From: Acidobacteriota bacterium
GTDB lineage: Bacteria; Acidobacteriota; G020349885
NCBI GenBank assembly: GCA_020349885.1
Contig: CP070701.1
Span: 239,123-277,068, forward strand
Length of the DNA: 37,946 nucleotides
Reading direction: 5' to 3'
The translations under genes and the position numbers were made by a program. Position 1 is the stretch's first letter, and each line of letters begins with the position of its first letter. The notes beneath the pieces were generated by a model that saw only the letters and a list, made by a program, of their open reading frames with translations, was not told where the DNA came from and searched no databases. Below are positions 11,889 through 19,193 of the stretch, one piece after another.

Positions 11889-12884
11889 TCAGTCTTCCAG
11901 TTGCTCCAGTCCTTTTTCCGAAAACAGGACGTTCACGGACGTATGCCGATGGATGCGCATGATGGCCTCGGCGAAAAGCGAGGCCACGGAAAGGACGACG
12001 AATTTTTTCGACTCCAACACCGGCGCCTTGTGGGGGATCGTGTTCGTGAGAATCAGCGTTTCGATGGACGAGCGCTTGAGGCGATCGATGGCCGGTCCCG
12101 AAAGCACTCCGTGGGTGATGCACGCGTAGACGCTTTTTGCGCCTTCCTTGCGGAGCGCCTCGATGGAATTCACGAGCGTGCCCGCCGTGTCCACGATGTC
12201 GTCAAGGATCAGTGCCGTGCGTCCCTTCACGTCGCCCACCACGTGGAGCGCCTCGGCCTCGTTCGGGCCCGTGCGGCGCTTGTCGATGATGGCGAGCGAG
12301 GCGTCCACGCGCTTCGCAAGCGCCCGCGCGCGCTCCACGCCGCCCGCGTCGGGCGAGACGACGGTAAGATCCTTTAAATTAAGGGTGCGGACGTGCTCCG
12401 TGCAGACGGGCATCGCAAACAGGTGGTCCACGGGGATGTCGAAGTAACCCTGAATCTGCGCCGCGTGGAGGTCCATCGAAAGCACGCGGTCCGTGCCCGC
12501 CGCCGAGATGAGGTCGGCGACGAGCTTCGCGGTTATGGGCACGCGGGGTTTGTCCTTGCGGTCCTGACGCGCGTAGCCGTAGTAGGGGAGCACCGCCGTG
12601 ATGCGCCACGCGGACGCGCGCTTCAAGGCGTCAATCATGATGAGAAGCTCCATCAGGTGCTCGTTCGCCGGAGGCGACGTGGGCTGGACGACGAAAACGT
12701 CCCGTCCGCGGACGTTTTCCAGGATCTGGCAGCGCGTCTCGCCGTCGGAAAATTTTTTAACCTCCGCCTCCCCGCATGGCTCCTCGTTGTAGGTCTCGCC
12801 GAGGTAGTCGCAAATTTCCCGCGCGAGCGCGGGATGCGCGTTCCCCGTGAAAACCTTTAATTCGTGCTCTTCTGGCAAGGCCAT
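11889..12884 (-). CDS. prs: Ribose-phosphate pyrophosphokinase (PRPP synthetase)
   Basis: Makes PRPP from ribose 5-phosphate and ATP for purine, pyrimidine, His and Trp synthesis. The ATG at 12884 gives 331 residues beginning MALPEEHELKVFTGNAHPAL, which matches the usual PRPP synthetase N-terminus; a longer in-frame extension upstream (to 13193) has no family similarity and overlaps the promoter, so it is rejected. Motifs: DGETRCQ near 51, the PYYGYARQDRK flexible loop, DLHAAQIQGYF, VVSPDAGGVERA and the PRPP-binding loop DDIVDTAGT. It heads the prs-rplY-pth-hppA operon. Confidence 0.96.
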   Translation of the reverse strand: MALPEEHELKVFTGNAHPALAREICDYLGETYNEEPCGEAEVKKFSDGETRCQILENVRGRDVFVVQPTSPPANEHLMELLIMIDALKRASAWRITAVLPYYGYARQDRKDKPRVPITAKLVADLISAAGTDRVLSMDLHAAQIQGYFDIPVDHLFAMPVCTEHVRTLNLKDLTVVSPDAGGVERARALAKRVDASLAIIDKRRTGPNEAEALHVVGDVKGRTALILDDIVDTAGTLVNSIEALRKEGAKSVYACITHGVLSGPAIDRLKRSSIETLILTNTIPHKAPVLESKKFVVLSVASLFAEAIMRIHRHTSVNVLFSEKGLEQLED

Positions 12885-12909
12885 GGCGATTGTATCTTGG
12901 AAGTCCTTT

Positions 12910-12938
12910 ATCCTATCGTATGCCGCGCGGGGTGTCAA
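12910..12938 (-). promoter_or_regulatory. Promoter for the prs operon
   Basis: On the minus strand TTGACA (12938-12933, perfect) is followed after 17 bases by TAGGAT (12915-12910). The predicted start is near 12903, about 19 bases before the prs ATG. AAAGGA lies in the short leader. Confidence 0.55.
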
Positions 12939-12942
12939 ACCT

Positions 12943-13053
12943 TGCGGTGAGACCGATTTCCAAAACGACGCCGACCTCGACAACAGCGGCTGGGTGGACG
13001 GCGGCGACCTGGACGCTTTGGTAGGCAGCTTCGGCTGGGGTTGCGGACAGTAG
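12943..13053 (+). pseudogene. Dockerin-like EF-hand 3' remnant
   Basis: The plus-strand frame before the TAG at 13051-13053 reads CGETDFQNDADLDNSGWV, then DGGDLDALVGSFGWGC. DxDxSGxVDxxDLxxLxxxFG is the calcium-loop and helix pattern of dockerin-type repeats that end exported proteins in Planctomycetota, Acidobacteriota and similar phyla. Nothing upstream in this frame resembles a carrier domain; the frame runs back through the antisense of prs. It therefore looks like the surviving 3' end of a lost gene. The exact 5' limit is arbitrary. Confidence that it is a remnant is moderate; coincidence is possible because only about 35 codons are involved. Confidence 0.45.
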
Positions 13054-13291
13054 CCTCGCCTGCTTTCCCGCCGCACCGAAGGGAAGGAAACGAGCCTCGT
13101 CAACCTCGCCCTTGCCGAATTTCTCGTTGAGACCGCTCGCCGGCATCCTCTGAAAAGCGAGTAGTTTGAAGCCGCATCTGAAGAATTGTTCATGTGCGTT
13201 TTTAGCTCTTTCTTCTAAGGGCTTGTAAAATAATGATATTTTTAAATTTTTCTTGTGAAAAACAAGGGGGAATTTTTGTGAAATTTTTTCC
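13054..13291. other. Intergenic DNA without a recognised gene
   Basis: From 13054 to about 13180 the DNA is GC-rich and open on both strands but I recognise no protein. From 13200 it turns strongly AT-rich. A CTTGT/ACAAG hairpin lies at about 13252-13266, and A/T runs at 13270-13290 abut the nrdJ -35 hexamer and could act as an UP element. Confidence 0.5.
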
Positions 13292-13320
13292 TTGACTTTC
13301 ACAATATGTAGTAGTATAAG
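13292..13320 (+). promoter_or_regulatory. Sigma-70-type promoter for nrdJ
   Basis: TTGACT (13292-13297) and TATAAG (13315-13320) are spaced by 17 bases with A/T-rich DNA just upstream. The predicted start near 13327 leaves a leader of about 210 bases before nrdJ. Confidence 0.65.
13299..13314 (+). promoter_or_regulatory. NrdR-like box 1
   Basis: TCACAATATGTAGTAG matches the published NrdR consensus acaCwAtATaTwGtgt at 12 of 16 positions, including all six strongly conserved bases. It fills the spacer between the -35 and -10 of the nrdJ promoter, where a bound repressor would block RNA polymerase. Confidence 0.6.
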
Positions 13321-13330
13321 ACTAGGTTAC

Positions 13331-13346
13331 TGCCCAGATATTGTGG
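13331..13346 (+). promoter_or_regulatory. NrdR-like box 2
   Basis: TGCCCAGATATTGTGG matches the NrdR consensus at 10 of 16 positions, again including all six strongly conserved bases. It lies exactly 32 bp downstream of box 1, three helical turns, the usual spacing of paired NrdR boxes. Confidence 0.55.
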
Positions 13347-13536
13347 CAATTGATCTCTTTGGACTTTTCTTTTTGAGGCGGGGGCGGTATCATGGAAACA
13401 AGGTGCACGCGGGGGCAGACGGGCCTGTAGGGGTGCCTCCTCAAGGCTCGAAAGGCTGGCGCGTCCATGAAGCCGCACGAGACTTTTTGCCGCAACGCCT
13501 GGGCGCAACGAAAAACGATATAGGGAGTGCAAAACG

Positions 13537-16245
13537 ATGAAGTCTGAAAGCCAGGTGTTACGCGAGGTGAGCGCGGGCGCCGCCCCGGAGGCGGGGGGGC
13601 GGCTCGTGGAGCGCCGGTTCACGCGCGCGGGCGTCCACCCGTTCGACGAGGTCGAGTGGGAGCGGCGCGACGCCGTCATCACGAGCGAGGCGGGAAGCGT
13701 GGTCTTCGAGCAGCGAGGAGTCGAGATGCCGTCCTTCTGGTCGCAGCTCGCTACGAACGTCGTCGTGTCGAAATATTTCTACGGCGCGTTCGGCACCCCG
13801 GAGCGGGAGACGAGTCTCCGGCAGGTCATCGACCGGGTTGCGCGCACGATAACGGGGTGGGGCAGGCAGGGCGGCTACTTCCGGGACGACGAGGAGGCGG
13901 AAATCTTCTACGCCGAGCTCACGCGTCTTCTCCTCCACCAGAAGCTCGCCTTCAACAGCCCCGTGTGGTTCAACGTGGGAATCGAGGAAAAACCCCAGTG
14001 CTCGGCCTGCTTCATCAACTCAGTGGAAGACTCGATGGAGAGCATCCTGGGACTCGCGAGGACCGAGGGCATGCTCTTCAAGTGGGGCTCCGGCACGGGC
14101 ACGAATCTTTCGACCATCCGCTCGTCGCGCGAGAAGCTGGCGGGCGGAGGCGTCGCCTCTGGGCCGGTCTCCTTTCTGAGGGGCTACGACGCCTTCGCCG
14201 GGGTGATCAAATCGGGCGGAAAGACCCGCCGCGCCGCCAAGATGGTCATCCTCAACGCCGACCATCCCGACATCGAGGAGTTCATCGACTGCAAGGTCAA
14301 GGAGGAAAAGAAGGCCTGGGCGCTCATCGACATGGGCTACGACGGCGGCTTCAGCGTCTCCGGCGGGGCCTACGATTCGGTTTTTTTCCAGAACGCGAAC
14401 CACTCCGTGCGCGCGACGGACGAGTTCATGTGTGCCGTCGAGCGGGACGACAAATGGAAAACCTACTCCGTCGTCGGCCGCAAAGCGATGGATACCCTCA
14501 AGGCCCGCGACCTCCTGAGCGGGATAGCCGAAGCCACCCATTTGTGCGGCGACCCGGGTATGCAGTTCGACACCACCATCAATGATTGGAACCCGTGCTC
14601 GGACACGGCGCGCATCAACGCCTCGAACCCCTGCTCGGAGTACATGTTCCTGGACGACACGGCCTGCAATCTCGCCTCGGTGAACATCATGGGGTTCGTG
14701 GACGGGGAGGGAAACCTCGATGCTGAGGCGTTCGAGCACGCCTGTCACGTCTCCATCCTGGCGCAGGAGATTATCGTGGACAACGCCCTCTACCCGACGC
14801 CCGCCGTCACACAGAACAGCCACGAATACAGGCCGCTCGGCCTCGGCTACGCGAACCTGGGAGCGTTCCTGATGTCGCAGGGCGTGCCCTACGACAGCGA
14901 CGCCGGGCGCGCCTACTGCGGCGCCATCACGGCCCTGATGACGGGCGCGGCCTACCGCGCGTCGGCCCTCATCGCCGCGAGGGAGAGCCTCGGCCCCTTC
15001 CCCGCGTATGAGAAGAACCGCGGCTCGTTCCTGCGCGTCATCCGCAAGCACCGCGACCATGTGAGCAGTATCGAGAGGAAATACCTGCCTTCGTACCTGT
15101 ACGAGGCGGCGGAGCGGGCGTGGAACGACGCGCTCGAGACGGGCGAAAAATACGGCTTCCGAAACGCCCAGGCCACCGTCATCGCCCCCACCGGCACCAT
15201 CGCCTTCATGATGGACTGCGACACGACGGGCATCGAGCCGGACATCGCCCTGGTGAAGTACAAGAAGCTCGTGGGCGGCGGCATGCTCAAGATCGTCAAC
15301 AACACCGTGCCGCTCGCCTTGAAGCGCCTCGGCTACGACGACCCTCAGGCGAAGGCCGTCGTGGACTACATCGACCAAAACGACACCATCGAGGGCGCGC
15401 CGGGCCTGCGCGAGGAGGATTTACCGGTGTTCGACTGCGCGTTCAAGCCCACGAAGGGCGCGCGCTCCATCCACCACATGGGGCACGTCAGGATGATGGC
15501 CGCGGCGCAGCCCTTCGTCTCGGGCGCCATCTCGAAGACCGTCAACATGCCGCAGGAGTCGACCGCCGGGGAAATCATGGACACCTACGTCGAGGCGTGG
15601 AAGCTTGGCCTCAAGTCCATCGCCATCTACCGCGACGGCTCGAAGCGGACGCAGCCCCTGAACACGTCGCTCGAGACGAAGGACAAGGACGGAAAGACGG
15701 CGAGGGTCGTCTGGAAGCCCCAGCGCCGCCGCCTGCCCGACACGCGCGAGGCCGTCACGCACAAGTTTTCCGTGGGCGGCCACGAGGGCTACATCACCGC
15801 CGGCCTCTACGAGGACAAGACGCCCGGGGAGATCTTCGTCGTCATGGCGAAGGAGGGCGCCGTCATCTCGGGCCTCATCGACACGGTGGCGACGCTCACC
15901 TCCATCGCGCTCCAGTACGGCGTGCCCCTGGAGATGCTGGTCAACAAGTTCAAGAACACGCGCTTCGAGCCCTCGGGCATCACGACGAACCCCGACATCC
16001 CGATGGCCACGTCGGTCATCGACTACATCTTCAAGTGGTTAGAGAAGTGTTTCGTCCCGCAGGAGGAGGACAAGGTCGTGGAGCATCCGAAGGCGACGGA
16101 GCAGATGCGCGAGCAGTATCAGAAACTGGGCTTCGAGCCCCAGAGCGACGCGCCTCCGTGCACCGAGTGCGGCGGCCTCATGGTGCGCAAGGGCCCGTGC
16201 TACTTCTGTTTGAACTGCCTGCACCAGACGGGGGGGTGCAGTTAG
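13537..16245 (+). CDS. nrdJ: Adenosylcobalamin-dependent (class II) ribonucleotide reductase
   Basis: Reduces ribonucleotides to deoxyribonucleotides with a radical generated from coenzyme B12, needing no oxygen. 902 residues. The fold markers are present: CSACF near 155 (one half of the redox disulfide), WGSGTGTNLS, the NPCSE radical-cysteine motif at about 364 followed by ACNLASVN, and APTGTIAFMMDCDTTGIEPD from about 550. The tail carries CTECGG...CYFCLNC at about 875-896, a zinc-ribbon-like set of cysteines typical of long B12 reductases. GGGAG precedes the ATG by several bases. No cobalamin riboswitch is recognisable in the leader; control by NrdR is suggested by two boxes. Confidence 0.97.
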   Translation: MKSESQVLREVSAGAAPEAGGRLVERRFTRAGVHPFDEVEWERRDAVITSEAGSVVFEQRGVEMPSFWSQLATNVVVSKYFYGAFGTPERETSLRQVIDRVARTITGWGRQGGYFRDDEEAEIFYAELTRLLLHQKLAFNSPVWFNVGIEEKPQCSACFINSVEDSMESILGLARTEGMLFKWGSGTGTNLSTIRSSREKLAGGGVASGPVSFLRGYDAFAGVIKSGGKTRRAAKMVILNADHPDIEEFIDCKVKEEKKAWALIDMGYDGGFSVSGGAYDSVFFQNANHSVRATDEFMCAVERDDKWKTYSVVGRKAMDTLKARDLLSGIAEATHLCGDPGMQFDTTINDWNPCSDTARINASNPCSEYMFLDDTACNLASVNIMGFVDGEGNLDAEAFEHACHVSILAQEIIVDNALYPTPAVTQNSHEYRPLGLGYANLGAFLMSQGVPYDSDAGRAYCGAITALMTGAAYRASALIAARESLGPFPAYEKNRGSFLRVIRKHRDHVSSIERKYLPSYLYEAAERAWNDALETGEKYGFRNAQATVIAPTGTIAFMMDCDTTGIEPDIALVKYKKLVGGGMLKIVNNTVPLALKRLGYDDPQAKAVVDYIDQNDTIEGAPGLREEDLPVFDCAFKPTKGARSIHHMGHVRMMAAAQPFVSGAISKTVNMPQESTAGEIMDTYVEAWKLGLKSIAIYRDGSKRTQPLNTSLETKDKDGKTARVVWKPQRRRLPDTREAVTHKFSVGGHEGYITAGLYEDKTPGEIFVVMAKEGAVISGLIDTVATLTSIALQYGVPLEMLVNKFKNTRFEPSGITTNPDIPMATSVIDYIFKWLEKCFVPQEEDKVVEHPKATEQMREQYQKLGFEPQSDAPPCTECGGLMVRKGPCYFCLNCLHQTGGCS

Positions 16246-16274
16246 CCCCAAAAAATCCAGGGGATTTTTCGGGG
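16246..16274 (+). terminator. Terminator hairpin after nrdJ
   Basis: Bases 16246-16258 pair with 16262-16274: CCCC, a mismatch, AAAAATCC, a three-base loop, then GGATTTTT, mismatch, GGGG. It starts directly after the stop codon. The run of T lies in the stem rather than after it. Confidence 0.55.
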
Positions 16275-16401
16275 GCCCCAAGGGTTTAGGGGTTAGTTGT
16301 CAGTGATAAGGAAGGGGAAGGATCTTGCACCATGCCCACCCTCTGCTCTTACTGCATTCCCTTTGACGCGCCCCCAAGCGCGGCTGCCTGCACGAGCTCC
16401 A

Positions 16402-16740
16402 CTAGGCGCCGAGGAGGCGCTTGAAGAAGCCCCGGCTATCGTCGATCTTCTTGGAAAATAGTTGTTCGAGCTCGCCCGCGTCGAAATAGACGCCGCCGCA
16501 GAAGCCGCACTCGTCCACCAGGATGCTTTCGAGCGTCTTCTCCTCCATCTCGTGGCCGCACTTGGGGCACCGCAGCCAGTGCTGGGCCTTCAGCTTTTCG
16601 CGCTCCGCGGCCTCTTCGGTTTCCTGTTTCTTGCGCAGCTCGCCCTGCTTGCGCTCGCGGGCCTTCTTCAGAAGCTCCCGCTCGTGCGCGTTGAACCACT
16701 GCGCCTCCTTCGACTTGCCGATATCTTCGAAAGTGGTCAT
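16402..16740 (-). CDS. TFIIB-type zinc-ribbon protein
   Basis: 112 residues. The first half (about 10-52) is a highly charged coiled-coil-like helix rich in Lys, Glu and Gln. The second half is a zinc ribbon of the zf-TFIIB type: CPKCGHEM near 58, then CGFCGGVYFDAGELEQL, where CxxC-G-x-[WY]-[FL]D-xGEL is the family signature. Such bacterial proteins are widespread and uncharacterised; despite the name there is no evidence for a transcription-factor role. GGAGAAA lies before the ATG and TATACT about 20 bases upstream. It is separated by about 40 bases from the proC stop. Confidence 0.85.
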   Translation of the reverse strand: MTTFEDIGKSKEAQWFNAHERELLKKARERKQGELRKKQETEEAAEREKLKAQHWLRCPKCGHEMEEKTLESILVDECGFCGGVYFDAGELEQLFSKKIDDSRGFFKRLLGA

Positions 16741-16780
16741 GGGGGTTTCTCCAGGAGGGAAGTATAGCGGGGCGGCCCGG

Positions 16781-17626
16781 TCACCGTTTCTTCGCGTGCG
16801 CCTTCCCGATGCGGGCGGCCCTGCGTGCGCCGGCGCGCGTGGCGCCCGTGACGGTCTCGTGGAAGCGCCGCTTCTTGAGCACCTTGACGCCTTCCTCGGT
16901 CGTGCCGCCCGGGGTGATGACGTGCCTGGCGAAGGCGAGGGGGTCCTCGCCGTTCAGCTCGAGCATGCGCGCCGAGCCCGAAACCGTCGCCAGCGAAAGC
17001 TCTGATGCCAGGGCCTTCGAGAGCCCCAGGCGGACGCCCGCGTCCCGGAGCGCGTGCGCGAAGAGCGCCGTGTAGGCCGGGCCGCATCCGCTGATCGCCG
17101 TGATCAGGTTGAGCTGCGACTCTTTGACCCGGTGCGTCTTTCCCATGGCGGCCCACAGCTTCTCCACGCGCCGCACGTGCTCGCGCGACGCGTAACGCCC
17201 GCCGCAGAGCGCCGTGACGCCTTCCCCGACCATGCAGCAGATGTTCGGCATGCACCGCACCACGGGAACGCGCTTTTTGAGTAAGCGCTCGATGACGAAC
17301 GTCGGGATCCCCGCCATGGGGGAAACCAGGATGTGCGAGGAGCGGAGCTCGTTGCGGATCTCGCCGAGCACCGCCTCGAGGCTCTTCTGCCAGACCGAAA
17401 TGAGCACGATGCGGCTTCGGCGGATCACTTCGCGGTTGTCCGCCGCCCCGGTGATGCCGAGCTCGCGCACGAGCCTGCGCAGCGCCGGCCTGTCGGGGGG
17501 GTTGGAGGCTATGAAATCCTCGGGGTTGTAGAGCCGGCTCCAAAGGAGGCCCCGGACGAAGGCCGACCCGAGCTCTCCCGCTCCGATGACGCCGACCGGA
17601 AAAATTTTCTTCAGCTTCGCAGTCAT
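16781..17626 (-). CDS. proC: Pyrroline-5-carboxylate reductase
   Basis: Last step of proline synthesis, NAD(P)H-dependent. 281 residues, slightly long for the family. N-terminal Rossmann motif GVIGAGELGSAFVRGL at about 12, SPMAGIP near 102, VVRCMPNICCMVGEGVTAL near 120, then the dimer/active-site segment ISGCGPAYTALFAHAL and the TPGGTTEEGV motif. The C-terminus carries an unusual Arg/Ala/Lys-rich tail after the last helix. A likely -10 (TAAGAT) ends eight bases before the ATG, so the mRNA may be leaderless. Confidence 0.93.
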   Translation of the reverse strand: MTAKLKKIFPVGVIGAGELGSAFVRGLLWSRLYNPEDFIASNPPDRPALRRLVRELGITGAADNREVIRRSRIVLISVWQKSLEAVLGEIRNELRSSHILVSPMAGIPTFVIERLLKKRVPVVRCMPNICCMVGEGVTALCGGRYASREHVRRVEKLWAAMGKTHRVKESQLNLITAISGCGPAYTALFAHALRDAGVRLGLSKALASELSLATVSGSARMLELNGEDPLAFARHVITPGGTTEEGVKVLKKRRFHETVTGATRAGARRAARIGKAHAKKR

Positions 17627-17634
17627 AGACGACT

Positions 17635-17663
17635 ATCTTACCCTTGTTTTTCCCCCGACACAA
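17635..17663 (-). promoter_or_regulatory. Possible proC promoter giving a leaderless mRNA
   Basis: On the minus strand TTGTGT (17663-17658), 17 bases, TAAGAT (17640-17635). Transcription would begin within a base or two of the ATG at 17626. Confidence 0.35.
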
Positions 17664-17720
17664 ACCGCCCGGACGGGCGGGGAACAAAAAGCCCGCCGGG
17701 GCGTATATTGAGTAACGCGC

Positions 17721-17750
17721 TTGACTTCCGGCACCGCGGTTGACTACGAT
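17721..17750 (+). promoter_or_regulatory. Possible promoter for the Trm112-YceI-sodN genes
   Basis: TTGACT (17721-17726) and TACGAT (17745-17750) with an 18-base spacer. The predicted start falls near 17757, just before GAGG and the ATG at 17766. Confidence 0.3.
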
Positions 17751-17765
17751 GAGCACTGAGGTTGC

Positions 17766-17939
17766 ATGATGGCCCTGAGTCCCGATCTTCTGGAAATTCT
17801 CGTCTGCCCCGCCGACAAGGGGGAGCTTGATTTAATTAAAGACGGCGCCGCCCTCAAATGCCGCACCTGCAAGCGCGTCTACCGGATCGAGGACGACATC
17901 CCCATCATGCTGGTGGACGAGGCCACCGTCGAGGAATAA
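17766..17939 (+). CDS. Trm112 family protein (YcaR-like)
   Basis: A 57-residue gene. The product starts MMALSPDLLEILVCPADKGE, continues with CRTCKRVYRIEDDIP and ends IMLVDEATVEE. This is the YcaR/Trm112 pattern: LLxILxCP, a second CxxC, and a RDGIPxML-type strand. Trm112 activates methyltransferases in eukaryotes and archaea; the bacterial role is not settled. The first zinc knuckle has only one Cys (C14; D17 replaces the usual second Cys) while C33 and C36 are kept, so zinc binding may be altered. GAGG precedes the ATG at 17766; the second codon is also ATG. YceI follows 46 bases later. Confidence 0.85.
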   Translation: MMALSPDLLEILVCPADKGELDLIKDGAALKCRTCKRVYRIEDDIPIMLVDEATVEE

Positions 17940-17985
17940 TTTTCCGGCCGCAACTGTTGACCCGCACGCAAGGAGGAAACGAACG

Positions 17986-18654
17986 ATGAGCAGGAAATTG
18001 ACGAGAAACTTGTTTTTGGCGCTCGCCCTGGGAGTCGCCGTCGGCGCGTCCGCGCATGCCGCGGACAGGTACGACATCGATCCCGTCCACTCCTCGGTGG
18101 GCTTCAAGGTCCGCCATCTCGCAAGCTACACGACGGGCGTGTTCACCGACTTCAAGGGCACCATCATGCTCGACGAGGAAAACATCGTGAACTCCGGCGT
18201 CGAGGCGACCATCCAGGTGGCGAGCATTGACACGAACAACGAAGACCGCGACAACCACCTGCGCACCGAGGATTTTTTCCACGTCGAGAAGTATCCCGTC
18301 ATGAGGTTCGCCAGCAAGAAGGTGGCCAAGGGCGCGGACAACACCTTCAAGGTCACGGGCGAGCTGATGATGCATGGCGTCACGAAGGAAGTGACGCTGG
18401 ATGTCGAGTACTTCGGCAGGATGGCCCTCTCCCCCGACAAACCGCCGCGCGCGGGCTTCAGCGCCTCCGCGGAGCTCAACCGCAAGGATTACGGCATCGT
18501 CTGGAACAAGGTGCTCGACGCGGGGGGCCTCGTCCTGGGCGAGACCGTCAAGATTTCCATCGAGATCGAGGCCATCATGCAGGGGTGGAAGCCGCTTCCA
18601 GGGGGAGGGAAATCGCAAAAAGGAGGTATGGAGCACCCCATCCAGAGAAAATAA
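17986..18654 (+). CDS. YceI family periplasmic lipid-binding protein
   Basis: 222 residues with a clear Sec signal peptide (cleavage near ASAHA-ADRYDID). The mature domain is a lipocalin-like YceI barrel: DIDPVHSSVGFKVRHL opens it, FHVEKYPVMRFASKKV and LMMHGVTKEVTLDVEY are conserved strands, and RKDYGIVWN near the end is the family hallmark. YceI proteins bind isoprenoid-type lipids, and some are associated with quinones or stress. AAGGAGG gives a strong ribosome site. It lies 35 bases before the Ni-SOD gene, probably in one transcript, which suggests a role in periplasmic oxidative stress; that link is inference. Confidence 0.93.
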   Translation: MSRKLTRNLFLALALGVAVGASAHAADRYDIDPVHSSVGFKVRHLASYTTGVFTDFKGTIMLDEENIVNSGVEATIQVASIDTNNEDRDNHLRTEDFFHVEKYPVMRFASKKVAKGADNTFKVTGELMMHGVTKEVTLDVEYFGRMALSPDKPPRAGFSASAELNRKDYGIVWNKVLDAGGLVLGETVKISIEIEAIMQGWKPLPGGGKSQKGGMEHPIQRK

Positions 18655-18689
18655 ATTTACGAAACTGACACGACAAAGGAGGTTTGCAC

Positions 18690-19172
18690 ATGATAAATGA
18701 AATGTGGGGTTCCGGCATGGCATGGGTGGTGGTGCTCGTTCTCGGTGTGCTGGCCGCGCAGTTCGCGTGGGCGCACTGCAGCCTCCCGTGCGGCTACTAC
18801 GATTGGGACCACGAGTTCCACGACCTGGTCTACTCCGCCGAGACACTCGAAGCGCTTGCGAAGAAGGCCCAGGCGGAAAAAGGCGCTCTGTTCCAGGCGC
18901 GGGCGGCCTCCAAGAACGAGGAGTGGGGCACGCGCGCGCAGAGGCAAATTCGGCTCTTCGCGTTCGAGTACTTCGGCCCCGCGGAGCTTGCGGAAACCAA
19001 GGTGGGCGGGAAGAGCCTCTTGGAGGCCCTCCATGCCGCCGACAAGCAGGCCTACAAGTGCAAGCAGACGCTCAGCGTCGAAGAGGCACGGAAAATGATC
19101 GCTCTGGTCAAGGAAATCCAGAGCGCTTACGAGTCGGTCAAGGCCAAGCGGGACGAGGCGGAGAAGAAGTAG
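18690..19172 (+). CDS. sodN: Nickel superoxide dismutase with its own signal peptide
   Basis: Converts superoxide to oxygen and peroxide. The ATG at 18690 follows AAAGGAGG by seven bases and gives 160 residues. Residues 10-28 form a hydrophobic signal sequence ending AWA; cleavage there exposes HCSLPCGYYD, the nickel hook H-C-x-x-P-C-G-x-Y in which His1, Cys2 and Cys6 ligate nickel (here H29, C30, C34). The remaining roughly 120 residues are helical, as in Ni-SOD, but sequence is divergent, with an extra Cys (YKCKQ). Characterised SodN proteins carry a short propeptide cut by SodX; no sodX is seen here. Convergent with queA, 21 bases apart. Confidence 0.85.
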   Translation: MINEMWGSGMAWVVVLVLGVLAAQFAWAHCSLPCGYYDWDHEFHDLVYSAETLEALAKKAQAEKGALFQARAASKNEEWGTRAQRQIRLFAFEYFGPAELAETKVGGKSLLEALHAADKQAYKCKQTLSVEEARKMIALVKEIQSAYESVKAKRDEAEKK

Positions 19173-19193
19173 AAAAAGCCTGCGCGCCCGGCC

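Noticed and set aside
12885-13193. N-terminal extension of PRPP synthetase
   Set aside because: The frame stays open upstream, but the residues are Arg/Ser-rich with no family similarity and the region contains the prs promoter; MALPEEHELKVFTG is the normal start.
13327-13536. Cobalamin riboswitch in the 210-base nrdJ leader
   Set aside because: The leader has GC-rich hairpin potential, but the B12-box core and the GCCACTG element of cobalamin riboswitches are absent.
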